DNA from: a virus
Reading direction: 5' to 3' (one strand)
DNA length: 40,235 nucleotides
IMG/VR virus record: IMGVR_UViG_3300027734_000139
Coordinates: 1-40,235 of that record
The translations under genes and the position numbers were made by a program. The notes beneath the pieces were generated by a model. That model saw nothing but the letters and a program-made list of their open reading frames with translations, was not told where the DNA came from and made no database searches. This document shows positions 5,271-15,679 of this stretch, piece by piece. Position 1 is the stretch's first letter; each line of letters opens with the position of its first letter.

Positions 5271-8102
5271 ATGGCGGATATTGAATTGCTGCGCAGTGTT
5301 GTCCCTGATACGGACGGGTGGTACTGCGTATTCTCATTGTTGGATGGCAAGGGGCCACAGCAATCCCATTTCAAAACATTGGAAGAAGTAGACGATGAAG
5401 CAGACCGATTAACCGGCCTTGGCCGTGACGTTTACTTTGGCTGCGGTAAGTTCATCACAGACGAGAACCGTGATGCAGCCAACTGCGGGTGGATGCAGTC
5501 ATTCTTCCTAGACATAGACTGCGGGGCTGACAAGGCCAAGCCCGACAAGCATGGCCGCATCAAGGGCTATGTTGACCAGACCACCGGCATGGTTGCGCTC
5601 AAGGACTTGTGCAACACGCTCAAGTTGCCGCGCCCCACCATCGTGGACTCTGGCCGTGGCTGGCACATCTACTGGCCGCTTACCGAGCCCGTGGACAAGG
5701 ACAAGTGGTTGCCGGTGGCCGAGGCGTTCAAGGCTCTGTGCCTCAAGCACAAGTTCATCGTTGACCCCGCTGTGCCAGCAGATGCAGCGCGGGTGCTGCG
5801 GATACCCGGCACCAAGAACTTTAAGGACGAGCCTGCAAACGATGTAAACACTTTGTTTACAGGCAAGCCCATGACGTTTGAAGACTTTGCTGCGCTGATG
5901 GGCCCCATAGCACCGGTCAAACCCGTGTACGCGCCCAGCCAGTTGGACGAGTTCACCAAGGCCATGCTGGGTAACAAGCAGTCACGGTTCAAGCTAATCG
6001 TTGACCGAACGATTGATGGCGTGGGATGCGACCACATCCGCTACATCATGGAGAACCAAGAGGATGTGGAAGAACCATTGTGGCGGGCGGGGCTGTCCAT
6101 AGCCAAGCATTGTGTAGACGGCGGCAAGGCCATCCACATCATGTCCCGCCAGCACCCGCAGTACAACCCTGACAAGACAGAACAGAAGGCCAACCTGATC
6201 AAGGGGCCATACACATGCGAGACATTCAACGACTACAGGCCGGGGGTCTGCCAGAACTGCCCGCACTGGAAGGTAATCAAGTCACCCATCGTCATTGGGC
6301 ATGAGATTGCCAAGGCCGCAGAAGGCGCAGTAATACAGCAGAAGGACAGTACGAGCGGCGCGATGTCCGAGTTCGTAATCCCGCAGATGCCGTCCAAGTA
6401 TTTTCGTGGCAAAACCGGCGGCATCTACATCTACACCAAGGAAGAAGACGAAGAAGGTAGGCGCGGCGTTGAGTGCGTTTACGAGTACGACCTGTTTGTG
6501 GTCAAGCGTCTGTTTGACCCCGCCAGCGGAGAGACCATACTGCTCCGCTTGTCCCTGCCCAAAGACGGCACCAAAGACTTCTCAATCACCACCGAGGAAC
6601 TGCTCAGCAAGGATGAGTTCCGCAAGAAAGTGTCCTTCAACGGCGTTCTTGCTAAGCAGACCCAGATGCAGAACATCACGAACTACGTGATCGACTGCGC
6701 CAAGGAATTACAAGTAGTACAAGAGGTAGAAACTATGCGGCTTCAATTCGGATGGGCTGACGAGGACTCAAAGTTTATCTTGGGTAGCCGAGAAATCGGC
6801 CCAAGCTATGTGCGGTACAGCCCGCCATCCAAGAGCACTGTGGAGGTAGCTGGTGCGCTGGTCGCCACCGGCAGCTTGCAGGAGTGGAAGAAGATCGTCA
6901 ATACCTACGGCATGCCCGGGTTTGAACCCCATGCCTTTGCTGTGTTCACCGCGTTCGGTGCACCGTTGGTCAAGTTCATGGGCATCAAGGGCGGCATCAT
7001 TAACCTGATTAACAAGCGCTCAGGCACAGGCAAGTCGACCATCCTGCAAGTGATGAACAGCGTGTGGGGCCACCCCGACAAGCTGATGCTCCAGTGGCGG
7101 GATACGCTCAATGTGAAGCTGCACCGACTGACCGTGATGTGCAACCTGCCTTTGGGGGTGGACGAGATAACCAAGATGAGCGGCGATGACTTCTCCGACT
7201 TGGCCTACAGCGTTACCCAAGGAGCTCCGCGCAGACGCATGAAGGCGTCGGTGAACGAGGAGCGTGAGGCGCAGGGGTTCTGGGCGAGCATGATGGTGGC
7301 CACCGGCAACTCAAGCATGACCGATAAGCTACAAGCGATGAAAGCTACGTCTGAGGGCGAGTTGATGCGGGTGATGCAGTACAAGATTGAGCCCACCAAC
7401 AACTTGGACAAGGCCGAGGCCAAGCGCATATTCGGTGGCTTGCAGAACAACTACGGGCTGGCCGGTGAACCCTACGCACAGTTTCTTGTGCAGAACCTAG
7501 AAGAAGTCATTGAGATGGCCTTGCAGGTGCAGGCGAGGTTCGACGTTGCAGCCCGCATAGACACGCGGGAGCGGTTCTGGTCAGGGATGATTGCGGCCAA
7601 CCTAGCGGGCGGGATGATTGCCAAGAAGCTGGGCTTGCATGACATACCCATACAGGCCATATTCAACTGGGCGGTCAAGGAAGTGGACAACATGCGGGAG
7701 TCCACCAAGCTGTCCATGGACGACTACGCAGCAATGATTGGCGAGTTCCTGTTGAAGCACAACATGAACATCCTGATTATCAACCGGCACAGTACGTCCA
7801 AGAGCGGCATTGCCGCTACGCCCATCGTCCAGCCCCGCTCGTCCATCTATGTGCGGTACGAACCCGACACGGAACGTATCCAGATTGTCCGCTCCGTCCT
7901 CAAAGAATTCTGTGTCGACAAGCAGATTACCTTCAACGACTTGCTGGACGGGTTGAACCGCGAGGGCTCGTTCATAAGCTCAGCCCGCACCCGCATAGAC
8001 ATCGGTACAGACATGCACGCCCCGCCCGTGGAGGTGCTGGAGTTTGACGCATCCAAGCTGGGGGTGATGCCTACTATGGGTACAGCGAGCGATGAAGATT
8101 GA
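5271..8102 (+). CDS. primase-helicase: AEP-type primase fused to a DUF927-like helicase, 943 aa
   Basis: This protein probably primes and unwinds DNA at the phage fork. The N-terminal part has the archaeo-eukaryotic primase signatures: FFLDIDC with acidic residues D81 and D83, SGRGWHIYW with H132, and a DAARVLRIPGTKNFK segment near residue 170. A CxxCxH cluster (C316, C327, C330, H332) suggests a zinc knuckle as in other phage primases. The C-terminal part has Walker A GTGKST at 585-590 and Walker B-like LGVDE at 628-632, arranged as in DUF927-type helicases. The frame is open to a TTG at 5235 and a GTG at 5256. I chose the ATG at 5271 because the earlier codons lack a Shine-Dalgarno and would translate the repeat region. 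Confidence 0.85.
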   Translation: MADIELLRSVVPDTDGWYCVFSLLDGKGPQQSHFKTLEEVDDEADRLTGLGRDVYFGCGKFITDENRDAANCGWMQSFFLDIDCGADKAKPDKHGRIKGYVDQTTGMVALKDLCNTLKLPRPTIVDSGRGWHIYWPLTEPVDKDKWLPVAEAFKALCLKHKFIVDPAVPADAARVLRIPGTKNFKDEPANDVNTLFTGKPMTFEDFAALMGPIAPVKPVYAPSQLDEFTKAMLGNKQSRFKLIVDRTIDGVGCDHIRYIMENQEDVEEPLWRAGLSIAKHCVDGGKAIHIMSRQHPQYNPDKTEQKANLIKGPYTCETFNDYRPGVCQNCPHWKVIKSPIVIGHEIAKAAEGAVIQQKDSTSGAMSEFVIPQMPSKYFRGKTGGIYIYTKEEDEEGRRGVECVYEYDLFVVKRLFDPASGETILLRLSLPKDGTKDFSITTEELLSKDEFRKKVSFNGVLAKQTQMQNITNYVIDCAKELQVVQEVETMRLQFGWADEDSKFILGSREIGPSYVRYSPPSKSTVEVAGALVATGSLQEWKKIVNTYGMPGFEPHAFAVFTAFGAPLVKFMGIKGGIINLINKRSGTGKSTILQVMNSVWGHPDKLMLQWRDTLNVKLHRLTVMCNLPLGVDEITKMSGDDFSDLAYSVTQGAPRRRMKASVNEEREAQGFWASMMVATGNSSMTDKLQAMKATSEGELMRVMQYKIEPTNNLDKAEAKRIFGGLQNNYGLAGEPYAQFLVQNLEEVIEMALQVQARFDVAARIDTRERFWSGMIAANLAGGMIAKKLGLHDIPIQAIFNWAVKEVDNMRESTKLSMDDYAAMIGEFLLKHNMNILIINRHSTSKSGIAATPIVQPRSSIYVRYEPDTERIQIVRSVLKEFCVDKQITFNDLLDGLNREGSFISSARTRIDIGTDMHAPPVEVLEFDASKLGVMPTMGTASDED

Positions 8103-8310
8103 TGGCATTACCTACACCGTAGACTGGAAGAAGTTCCGGATTGGCAGTTCGTTCTTTGTCCCGTGCGTGGGTATCGGCATGGGCAAGAAAGCTATTCAGA
8201 AGAAGATGCAGCGCCTTGGCTTCGTGGTAATCATTAAGGTAGTAATAGAAGACGATATCCGCGGGCTACGCATCTGGAGAAAAACCAAGTACACTACGGC
8301 GGCAACCTAG
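8092..8310 (+). CDS. conserved small phage protein, 72 aa
   Basis: The start overlaps the end of the primase-helicase gene by 11 bases, and this is the last gene of the plus-strand block. It reads MKIDGITYTVDWKKFRIGSS, then a hydrophobic strand (FFVPCVGIGMG), a helix of KKAIQKKMQRLGF and a beta strand VVIIKVVIED. This gives a small alpha/beta fold with a WKKF motif. From memory, similar proteins follow primase or helicase genes in other phages. The function is unknown. Confidence 0.7.
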   Translation: MKIDGITYTVDWKKFRIGSSFFVPCVGIGMGKKAIQKKMQRLGFVVIIKVVIEDDIRGLRIWRKTKYTTAAT

Positions 8311-8338
8311 TTGCATCTCTGTTTTCCTTGGTGACTTT

Positions 8339-8371
8339 AAATCCCCGCGTTGGCAACTTCGCGGGGATTTT
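8339..8371 (+). terminator. intrinsic terminator between the convergent blocks
   Basis: AAATCCCCGCG at 8339-8349 pairs perfectly with CGCGGGGATTT at 8360-8370 around a 10-base loop, followed on the plus strand by a run of Ts to 8372. It ends the plus-strand early transcript. On the minus strand the same hairpin is followed by the A/T-rich TTTAAAG, so it may also stop the late transcript, which ends with the gene finishing at 8372. Confidence 0.9.
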
Positions 8372-11300
8372 TTAATCCCGCAGCTTGTCGATGTACGAGT
8401 GGTTATCAAGAACCCCGCGCAGCTTCTTGTCGAGGTACAGCCCGTGGTCCATCTGCGTTGACTTTTCCAAGTGGCCCTTGATCGACTTGGTCAACGTGCC
8501 CGCTGCAATAGACACACTGGGGTGCTTAGCGTTGAACTTGTCGATGTTGTCGTAGGCTGTATCCAGCGTATCAGAATCGTTCGACATGAAGGCCAAGGCG
8601 TACAGGTTAAGCAGGTTCTGACGTTGTTTCAGAATAGCTTGCTCTTGGCCCTTGATGTTCGTGTTGTAAAACTGTATTTCTGAGAGTTCAGCAGACCGCA
8701 AGCCCAAGGACTGCGCCATCAAGTGGAACGGACTCACGTCTTCCATGAGCGGGTCACCACCCAGAGTGTTCACTCCTTCGGAGGCGTAGCGGGCAGCGAC
8801 CAACGGGTTCTTGATGAATGCCGGGGCCATCATCTCCAGAGCGCGGTCGCCATGACCCTCGTTCCAGAGTTTGCGTGCCTCGGCCACGTTGACCAGCAAG
8901 CCCGCAGTGGGCCCAAGCAAGTCCACAAGGAAGGTCTGCAACGCCTCTACTTCGTCTTGATTCTTGCGGCTATCCCGGAACCACATGTCGTCCAGCTTCA
9001 CACGGCTGGCAACATCAAGCCCTGTTAGCGCGTTGGCAGCGCCACGGGTAATCAGAGTGCCCATGTTTGCGCCGAACGTCTCCACGGCCCAGTTCACGAA
9101 CTCTAGTTCAAAGTCAAACACCTCTTCGTCGTCATCGTCTTTGAGCCCGTTCACAACGGCGTTGATGATAGATGCCACGGTGGAGAAGCCCCAAATACCA
9201 GTTCCTCCCGCCATAATAGCTGCCATGCCCATGGTTCCGACAAACCGTGCCCGCGCTTCCCGCCGCGTAGACTCGTCCATGCCCTTGAACATGTTGATGG
9301 CGTTGTGCGCAAGGAAGAACGTCATCTGCTGCGGGAACTGTTTGAACTGTAGTACCACCCGTGCAACCGGATTCTGGAAGTAGCGCGGCTTGTTTGCGGA
9401 GGAGTAGTCAAACATAGCCCGCTGGGTGACATCCTTGGCATCCGCAACGGCCTCAGCAAAGGCTAGATTCTGGTCGGCATAGCCCTTACGTTTTTCCATA
9501 GCCGCCCGGAACGAGGACATGGCCATGACTTCACGGTTGAACCGCTCAGCGTTGTGGAACAGGGCCGTCAAAGCTTCCATGGCACGGTTCTTCACCCCGC
9601 CATAGCTTTCAGTTGGTGCAGCAGCCAGACCCGACTGGTCGTACGCAGCAGTGATGTCGATAACCCCGTCGGCCACAAACCGTTCGTATGCTTGCTTGTC
9701 TATGTCGGTCATGGAGTCTGACCGGCTCAAGGTTGGAAACTGCAACCGGAAGTCCCGAACGCGTTTGCCTGTTTCTACTTCAAACCCGGTGGCTATGATT
9801 TGCCCAGCTACAGTCTTCATCTGCCCCAGTGCTTCTAGCGTAGCCTTCGTGTACGACTTGCCGGGGTTCATCCGCACGTTCTGGCCGATGAGTGTGGGCA
9901 ACCCGATGACCATACCGCCCACCACGTTGACGATTGCAGAGGCAGGTGCGGTCAAGTACCAGATGAATCCGATGTTAGACAACAGCGACGGGATAGTCCC
10001 TACGTCGGTTGGGTTGAGCATCAGCTTCAACCGCTTGTCCATCTCTGTTACATAGTCGCTGAGCTCGTTGTTCTCCCTAGACAACTCTTTGTCAAACCCA
10101 CCGGCTTCGTCTTTCCTGTCCTTAATTTGCATGCGGGCGGCTTGCACTTGGGAGAACATGTCCGGAGAGTGTTCAAAGCGAGCAAGCTGGTACGCCATGT
10201 GGAACGACGACTTTGCAAAGTTGCGCAGAGCGTCTTCTGAGTAGCCCGCCACATTGTTCCGGTGCATGAACTGAGTGCGGAAGCTGCTCTCCGGTTGGAT
10301 AGCCAGAAAGTTTTGGTAGATGGTATCTTTCAGATTCTGGGCGGGCATGCCAGCAAATGTGGTGCTGCTGACACCATCTATTGCGCTAAATACGGTACGC
10401 AGGAAGTTGGACTGTTTGGCATGCAGGTCCATCTGCTGGGCGTACTCTGAACCTTCCTTGACGGGCAAGTTGGGGTCTTGGCTAATGCGTTCAGCCATGT
10501 GGGCTTCTTTCGCGCCCGCAGTCTCAAACATGTAGTACTCACGGTCTTTTCCAGTACCAATCTGATACCAAAACCGCCCGTGGCGCATCAGTGGGAAGTA
10601 TGGCCCCCTAAACTTGGTGTTCTCAAACTCGTTACGTATCTCAAGAATAGTGGCTTCAGACACACCAAGGTTACGCATCTCAATGATGCGCTTAGCCATA
10701 ATACCTTTGTACTCAGCCTGCCGGTGTTCGTAAAAGTCTCGCACCCGCCGGTATATGTTTTTGGATGTAGGGTCAAGCACCTTCCAAGCATCGGCCACCA
10801 TTATTTCTCGGGGGTTTCTGCCGTACCGGATTTTGTCTGGGTCAAACTGAAGAATCGTAGCCTCATGCATAACTTTAGCAAGTGCCTTGGATTCTTCGGG
10901 ATTGGAAGACTGCATGCGCTCCCAGACGTTAAGGATGTCTCCGGACTCCTTCAAGATGTTGTTCTTGCGGGCAAGGAACTCCTCGGTCAACCGGATGAAG
11001 TTGTTGACCTGCGGGACACGGTTGCGCACCAAGTCCCCAATCTGGCGCAGCGTAAGCGCTCCGAGCAACGCGGGCCGACTAGCAGCCTTTGCCGAGACTA
11101 TTATTTGGCTGTATGGTTTTTGGGCTTCTTCCCAAGTACGTGATTTCAGTACCAGCTTGAGTGTGTTTGGGGTGTTCTGCATCCCCGCCGGGACAGCAGC
11201 TATGCGCCCGGCTATGGCCTTGGGCTGCCCTTTAGTTTCCGTGGGTTCTTTAGCGCCCTCTATGCCTTCCAACGAAGCCTCGCCCGGAATCAAGATGTTG

Positions 11301-14300
11301 GTGGCCCGCATAACCTCCATCATCACGTCGCTGTCTTTGCTCTTGGCGTCCATGCGGAACAACTGTGCGATGGCCCGCGAGAACGCGTCCCACAAGGAGA
11401 ACGGAGCAGCTTTGTAGCGAAGCACTCGGAGGTCCGCTTGGAACACCGGGTTAGTCATTGCCTCGGAGATGAACTCGTGCAGGTCTTGCAACCCGTAAGG
11501 AGTGGTGTCGCTATTTTGTACGGCAAGCTTGCCTCTGGAATACTCGTACAACTCTACAAGCCGGTTGTACGCATCCTTCCGAACGCCCCGCAGCTTGTCT
11601 GCGTTGTCGATCAGGTCTGACGTTACGGCGTGCAGGACTTCGTGCAGGAACGTGTGGTTGCTTATCGTTTTGTTCCGCAGCATGATGGTGTCGGATGCTG
11701 GGTCGTACTTACCTATCCAACCATATTGTTCGTTCAAGAAGTCAAATGCCTGCTTAGCAATCTCCCGCTGGGAGTCGTTGGTAAAGTTCTTCTGGAGGTT
11801 CTTAACCTCGGTCATCACCGCCTGCAAATTGTCGGACTTGAGGTTACGAACCATTACCCCTTGGCGTTCCGTCGGGATGGAGGTCTCAATCATTTTTACC
11901 AGCGTGGCTATCTGGTTCTTAAACGTCTCTTTTACATTGGGGTCGTTTGACAGCGGCAGTATTTTGTTGGGGTTGATAACTTCTATCTTGGCCGTTGGCT
12001 TTGCGGCTAACAGTCGTTCGGCCAAGACTTTGTAGTAGCCGTCCTCAGAGTCAGCCAAAGTCTCCAGCGCTTCAGTTAGGTTGCCTTTCTCTACCATCCG
12101 CAGAACCGCGGGGTGTATGGTCCCTAACGAGTGCTTGAATTTTTCAGTCGGTGTGTCTTCTTGCTCACCAGCCTCAGTTTCTTTGATACGCTCGCTAATA
12201 TTTGGCCGCTTGCTAGGGGTTTTTTCTAGCTTTTTCTTGGCTGTCACTTCGGCGGCTGCGCGTTTCTTCTCCGCAAAACCATCCAAAGCGTCGTTGTATT
12301 TGCTTATTGCGGCGTTGTACTTTTCGGTCTCAGCAACATTTAGCTTGTGGACCGCAATGAGGTCATTGAGGGTATCAACTGTGCTTTGGTCTAGGTTGTC
12401 GTTAATCCACTTTTGAAACGCCACCGCGTACTTACCACCTTCACCGTAGAAAGTGCTGTTAGCAGCCTCGTTAGTAGCAATGTCATAGGCCAAGTCATTG
12501 AGTGCATCCCCAAACGTCTCCCGTCCGGGGTTCTCCATGTAGTTCTTAGCCGCTAGCTGCTCAGCTGACGGTGCTCCACGAGCGGCAATCAGTTGCTTGA
12601 TAGCACGCCACGCAGTACGCAACTTAGTGTCTTGCACCACAAACCGTTTTTTCTCTTGATCGTCCAGACTAGGACGGCGGGGTTTGCCTTCTGAATTAAC
12701 GCCACGCTCTTTGGCCTTAATAGGGGTTGCTTCTATTTCACTCTCGTAGGGGATAACCCCAATAAACTTACCCGTTGCAGGAGCGGGCATGTTCTTCGTA
12801 GAAATTTGGACGCCGGTTCGCTCGTCCCCGGTCTGCTTGCGCATGATGGGCAGCTCATCAAGCTCCTTACCTACACGGCTGGCAAAGCCTTCCAAGCCTC
12901 TGCGGCTTGTCAGGTTGGGCAGGCCAAACCGGTTAAATATGGCCTGCTGAACAGACGGAGACTTGTTCTGCTCCAGCTGCTCTATCATGGCGTTTAGTTT
13001 GTCACGCCCGCCCACTAAGCTACCAATGTAGTCCAGTACTTCACGTAGCCCAAGGCTTTTGGTCTCGCCGGGTTTTGCAATATCGTAATTAAGTACGTCT
13101 TTACGTACAGCACCCTTTAGCGCTGTGTGCTTATCGACTTCTCCGGGTGAATCAGTAGAAGGCACAAGCGCATCGAAGAACCTGTTTATCAGCTTACCTT
13201 CGTTAGTAGCGTTGATGTGCTCTGTGCTTATTAACGGAGCTGTTTCAGTTTCCTTCTGGGACACCGGCTTTTGGCCTGTGCCTTTTGTTTCGGGTTTAGC
13301 GCCCACTTCCTCGGCACCAAAATCTTGTCGTGGGTCTTCACCAAGCAACAGGCCCATCAGAGTTTTTTCTAGGTCTGTTGATTCTTTTGTCTTACCCGTT
13401 GAGGTCTTTTGTTTTTCACCCCCAAACAAACTTTCTTGCACGGGAGCGTCGGCCATCGACTCTCTGGGTTTTCGAGGTAGTTTTGGTTTTTCTGGTTCAC
13501 CCCGAAGCCAACCAGCGTTCGTATCGGTTCTCTGGTCAGCGGGCAATGCTAGTTGCGCGTTTAGTTTTTCTAGGTCATTTTGAAGCGCAGCGCGCTGTCG
13601 ACTGTAACTATCTACTTGCTCTTGGGCAGCGGTCAATTTTTCAACCGTAACTGTAGCCCCTCTTCCAGCTACAGCGGCGGCGTTAATTTTTTGCAATTCC
13701 GCAAGTTGTTCTTGCGAAGCTTTTAACTTTGCCTCAGTTTCTTGCAACGAGTTGGTCAAAATCTTGGCGCGTTCTTCACCGCTAAGATTTGTGACATCGG
13801 TTGAGTACTTGTCTTTCTGGGCAAGTTCTTTCCGGTTGAACAAGTTGCCTTGCATTGCACGAGGCTGGCCAACACTAGGCAGCCCAGCAATAGCTTGGTC
13901 AATGGTTTCAAGTGTCCGCTTTTTAGCTTCCGCGACCAAAGCGTCTCTGTTGGCCATGGCTTGCGCGGCGTTCATGTCAGCGCTACGACCCAGACGCATA
14001 ACCTCTGCGTCGCTATGCTCGTAGTCCATGACGCGTTGCTTGCGGTTCTTTAGCTCTTGCGCAGCTTTCACGGGGTCTTGGCCCGCTAGAGCCATAGCTC
14101 CTGTGATTGCCCGGCCAATTTGTTCGTTGGTACTGAACATCTCCCCTTGCATAGCACGAGGGGCTTTTTTGTTGGATGCTAGCTTGATGGTAATTCCGTC
14201 AACTACATCAGACAATGGTTCGCCATCAATCGTATCTTTCAGATATCGTTGATAGTCAATATCCACTAACTCGCCGCGTAAACGACCCAACATGTTGTCT

Positions 14301-15676
14301 TGGACGGCGTTGCGAGAAGGCTGTCTAAGCAGGGCATTTATGTGCTCTCGCACATCGTCGTAGGCTTCTTTGGCATCCGCAGAAGCTGCCTGTACTTCCT
14401 CGTCGGTTAACGACGGAGTTGGTGGTGGCGGTGGCGGTGGCGGGGTAGTGCTAGCTAGTGCACCGGGTTGGCCAGCTTCTCCACCTGTAGTCCCCGGAGC
14501 ATTCTGTCCAGAAACATCCACTCCAGTTCGCTGAGTTCCCGCAGTTCCTGCGGCGGGGGCTCCAGTGTCGGGCTGTCCAGCCACTGTAGTGCCTGCTCTA
14601 TCTGGGGTACTGACAGGTTCTGTAACATCTGGTTCCCTTTCTACATCTCTACTGGCCCCGGTGACGTCTTTGCGCAAAAGGGCTTGGCCTTCGGGAGTGC
14701 CGCGTGCAGCGGCGGTGTCCCGCAGCTTACTATATGCGCCCATCGGTCCGCCCAACAAGAGCGCACCGCCCGCAGCTTCCAAATATTCTTTTGCCGCGTT
14801 GGGGTCAGTGAACGGGTCAAGCGCGAGGCCCGCTTGCCACCGCTCCAGCACTTGCTGGGATACTTCTTGCGGAATCTCAAACGCAATACCTTCCGCAGTG
14901 CCCCGGGCAACCGCACGAGCGTAGGCTCTGGGCTGCGTGGCCTTGGCAACGATTTCCATTGCCGCTTTTTCAGCAACAGCCTTACCCTCAAGACCCACTA
15001 ACCGGCCCAAGGGTTTGAACAGTTTGAACCCAAAAATGTCCAAGGCGGTTGAGCCCGCAGCGGCAGTCACACCTTTTAGCCGGTTGATGTCCTCATAGGG
15101 TTTACCCGCAGCTGCTTGCTCTTCCTTTTGGCGGGAGATGTTATCCGAGAGGTACGAGCCCAAGGATATGAGGCCAAAAGCCGCCGTGCCCGCAGCAGCG
15201 GCAGGAATAGCAACAGGTGCTGCCGCTACGGCTGCGGCAGTGCCTGCACCCGCAACCATCGCCGGGGCCATAGACCCGAGAGAGGAGCCCGCTACTTCTT
15301 TGAACTTGTCGACCGTTTTGCCAAGAGCTTGGGTGAAGTTGCCCTGCCTGAATGCATCACCAATCTCACCAAACTCGGTGTTCTTGTAGGCGTTGTTAGC
15401 TTCTTCTTTGTGTCTGGCCAGCTCATCTACCGCAGCCTTCTGGTCACCAAGCCCGGTGAATATTTTTGCTGTGGGTAGAGCAGTCGTCGCCCGCTCTTTG
15501 AGGGCAGAGCCAAACGACCCGAAGAACCCGCCAGATTCAGTAGGTGCTGGTGCTACTGGTGCTGCTTGCGTAGCAGATTGGTTGTGGGTGTAGTTAGCCC
15601 ACTTCCACGCCGTGTTCTCGTCTGGGGCGTCTACTTGATAGGTGGACGACCCGACTTTAACTTCGTATGTAGGCAT
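8372..15676 (-). CDS. giant polyvalent/internal virion protein with a zinc-peptidase motif, 2434 aa
   Basis: The longest and last gene of the late block. The N-terminus (MPTYEVKVGSSTYQVDAPDE) has a small beta domain. A hydrophobic Ala/Gly-rich stretch at about 131-180 may cross or insert in a membrane. A Pro/Gly/Thr-rich linker holds a run of eight prolines near 412, and coiled coils lie around 640-710. The middle has HEVLH at 1345-1349 (HExxH zinc peptidase site) with HEFISEAMTNP about 55 residues later, where E1405 could be the third zinc ligand. The C-terminal about 700 residues contain further hydrophobic helices (PASAIVNVVGGMVIG and others). Size, position and layout fit an ejected internal virion protein with several domains, as in T7 gp16-like and large polyvalent proteins. 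The Shine-Dalgarno before the ATG is weak. Confidence 0.75.
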   Translation of the reverse strand: MPTYEVKVGSSTYQVDAPDENTAWKWANYTHNQSATQAAPVAPAPTESGGFFGSFGSALKERATTALPTAKIFTGLGDQKAAVDELARHKEEANNAYKNTEFGEIGDAFRQGNFTQALGKTVDKFKEVAGSSLGSMAPAMVAGAGTAAAVAAAPVAIPAAAAGTAAFGLISLGSYLSDNISRQKEEQAAAGKPYEDINRLKGVTAAAGSTALDIFGFKLFKPLGRLVGLEGKAVAEKAAMEIVAKATQPRAYARAVARGTAEGIAFEIPQEVSQQVLERWQAGLALDPFTDPNAAKEYLEAAGGALLLGGPMGAYSKLRDTAAARGTPEGQALLRKDVTGASRDVEREPDVTEPVSTPDRAGTTVAGQPDTGAPAAGTAGTQRTGVDVSGQNAPGTTGGEAGQPGALASTTPPPPPPPPTPSLTDEEVQAASADAKEAYDDVREHINALLRQPSRNAVQDNMLGRLRGELVDIDYQRYLKDTIDGEPLSDVVDGITIKLASNKKAPRAMQGEMFSTNEQIGRAITGAMALAGQDPVKAAQELKNRKQRVMDYEHSDAEVMRLGRSADMNAAQAMANRDALVAEAKKRTLETIDQAIAGLPSVGQPRAMQGNLFNRKELAQKDKYSTDVTNLSGEERAKILTNSLQETEAKLKASQEQLAELQKINAAAVAGRGATVTVEKLTAAQEQVDSYSRQRAALQNDLEKLNAQLALPADQRTDTNAGWLRGEPEKPKLPRKPRESMADAPVQESLFGGEKQKTSTGKTKESTDLEKTLMGLLLGEDPRQDFGAEEVGAKPETKGTGQKPVSQKETETAPLISTEHINATNEGKLINRFFDALVPSTDSPGEVDKHTALKGAVRKDVLNYDIAKPGETKSLGLREVLDYIGSLVGGRDKLNAMIEQLEQNKSPSVQQAIFNRFGLPNLTSRRGLEGFASRVGKELDELPIMRKQTGDERTGVQISTKNMPAPATGKFIGVIPYESEIEATPIKAKERGVNSEGKPRRPSLDDQEKKRFVVQDTKLRTAWRAIKQLIAARGAPSAEQLAAKNYMENPGRETFGDALNDLAYDIATNEAANSTFYGEGGKYAVAFQKWINDNLDQSTVDTLNDLIAVHKLNVAETEKYNAAISKYNDALDGFAEKKRAAAEVTAKKKLEKTPSKRPNISERIKETEAGEQEDTPTEKFKHSLGTIHPAVLRMVEKGNLTEALETLADSEDGYYKVLAERLLAAKPTAKIEVINPNKILPLSNDPNVKETFKNQIATLVKMIETSIPTERQGVMVRNLKSDNLQAVMTEVKNLQKNFTNDSQREIAKQAFDFLNEQYGWIGKYDPASDTIMLRNKTISNHTFLHEVLHAVTSDLIDNADKLRGVRKDAYNRLVELYEYSRGKLAVQNSDTTPYGLQDLHEFISEAMTNPVFQADLRVLRYKAAPFSLWDAFSRAIAQLFRMDAKSKDSDVMMEVMRATNILIPGEASLEGIEGAKEPTETKGQPKAIAGRIAAVPAGMQNTPNTLKLVLKSRTWEEAQKPYSQIIVSAKAASRPALLGALTLRQIGDLVRNRVPQVNNFIRLTEEFLARKNNILKESGDILNVWERMQSSNPEESKALAKVMHEATILQFDPDKIRYGRNPREIMVADAWKVLDPTSKNIYRRVRDFYEHRQAEYKGIMAKRIIEMRNLGVSEATILEIRNEFENTKFRGPYFPLMRHGRFWYQIGTGKDREYYMFETAGAKEAHMAERISQDPNLPVKEGSEYAQQMDLHAKQSNFLRTVFSAIDGVSSTTFAGMPAQNLKDTIYQNFLAIQPESSFRTQFMHRNNVAGYSEDALRNFAKSSFHMAYQLARFEHSPDMFSQVQAARMQIKDRKDEAGGFDKELSRENNELSDYVTEMDKRLKLMLNPTDVGTIPSLLSNIGFIWYLTAPASAIVNVVGGMVIGLPTLIGQNVRMNPGKSYTKATLEALGQMKTVAGQIIATGFEVETGKRVRDFRLQFPTLSRSDSMTDIDKQAYERFVADGVIDITAAYDQSGLAAAPTESYGGVKNRAMEALTALFHNAERFNREVMAMSSFRAAMEKRKGYADQNLAFAEAVADAKDVTQRAMFDYSSANKPRYFQNPVARVVLQFKQFPQQMTFFLAHNAINMFKGMDESTRREARARFVGTMGMAAIMAGGTGIWGFSTVASIINAVVNGLKDDDDEEVFDFELEFVNWAVETFGANMGTLITRGAANALTGLDVASRVKLDDMWFRDSRKNQDEVEALQTFLVDLLGPTAGLLVNVAEARKLWNEGHGDRALEMMAPAFIKNPLVAARYASEGVNTLGGDPLMEDVSPFHLMAQSLGLRSAELSEIQFYNTNIKGQEQAILKQRQNLLNLYALAFMSNDSDTLDTAYDNIDKFNAKHPSVSIAAGTLTKSIKGHLEKSTQMDHGLYLDKKLRGVLDNHSYIDKLRD

Positions 15677-15679
15677 TGG

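Noticed and set aside
10478-11143. A 221-aa plus-strand open frame opposite the giant virion gene
   Set aside because: It is antisense to a continuous 2434-codon gene and has no ribosome site or protein motif. Many similar shadows occur along this gene.
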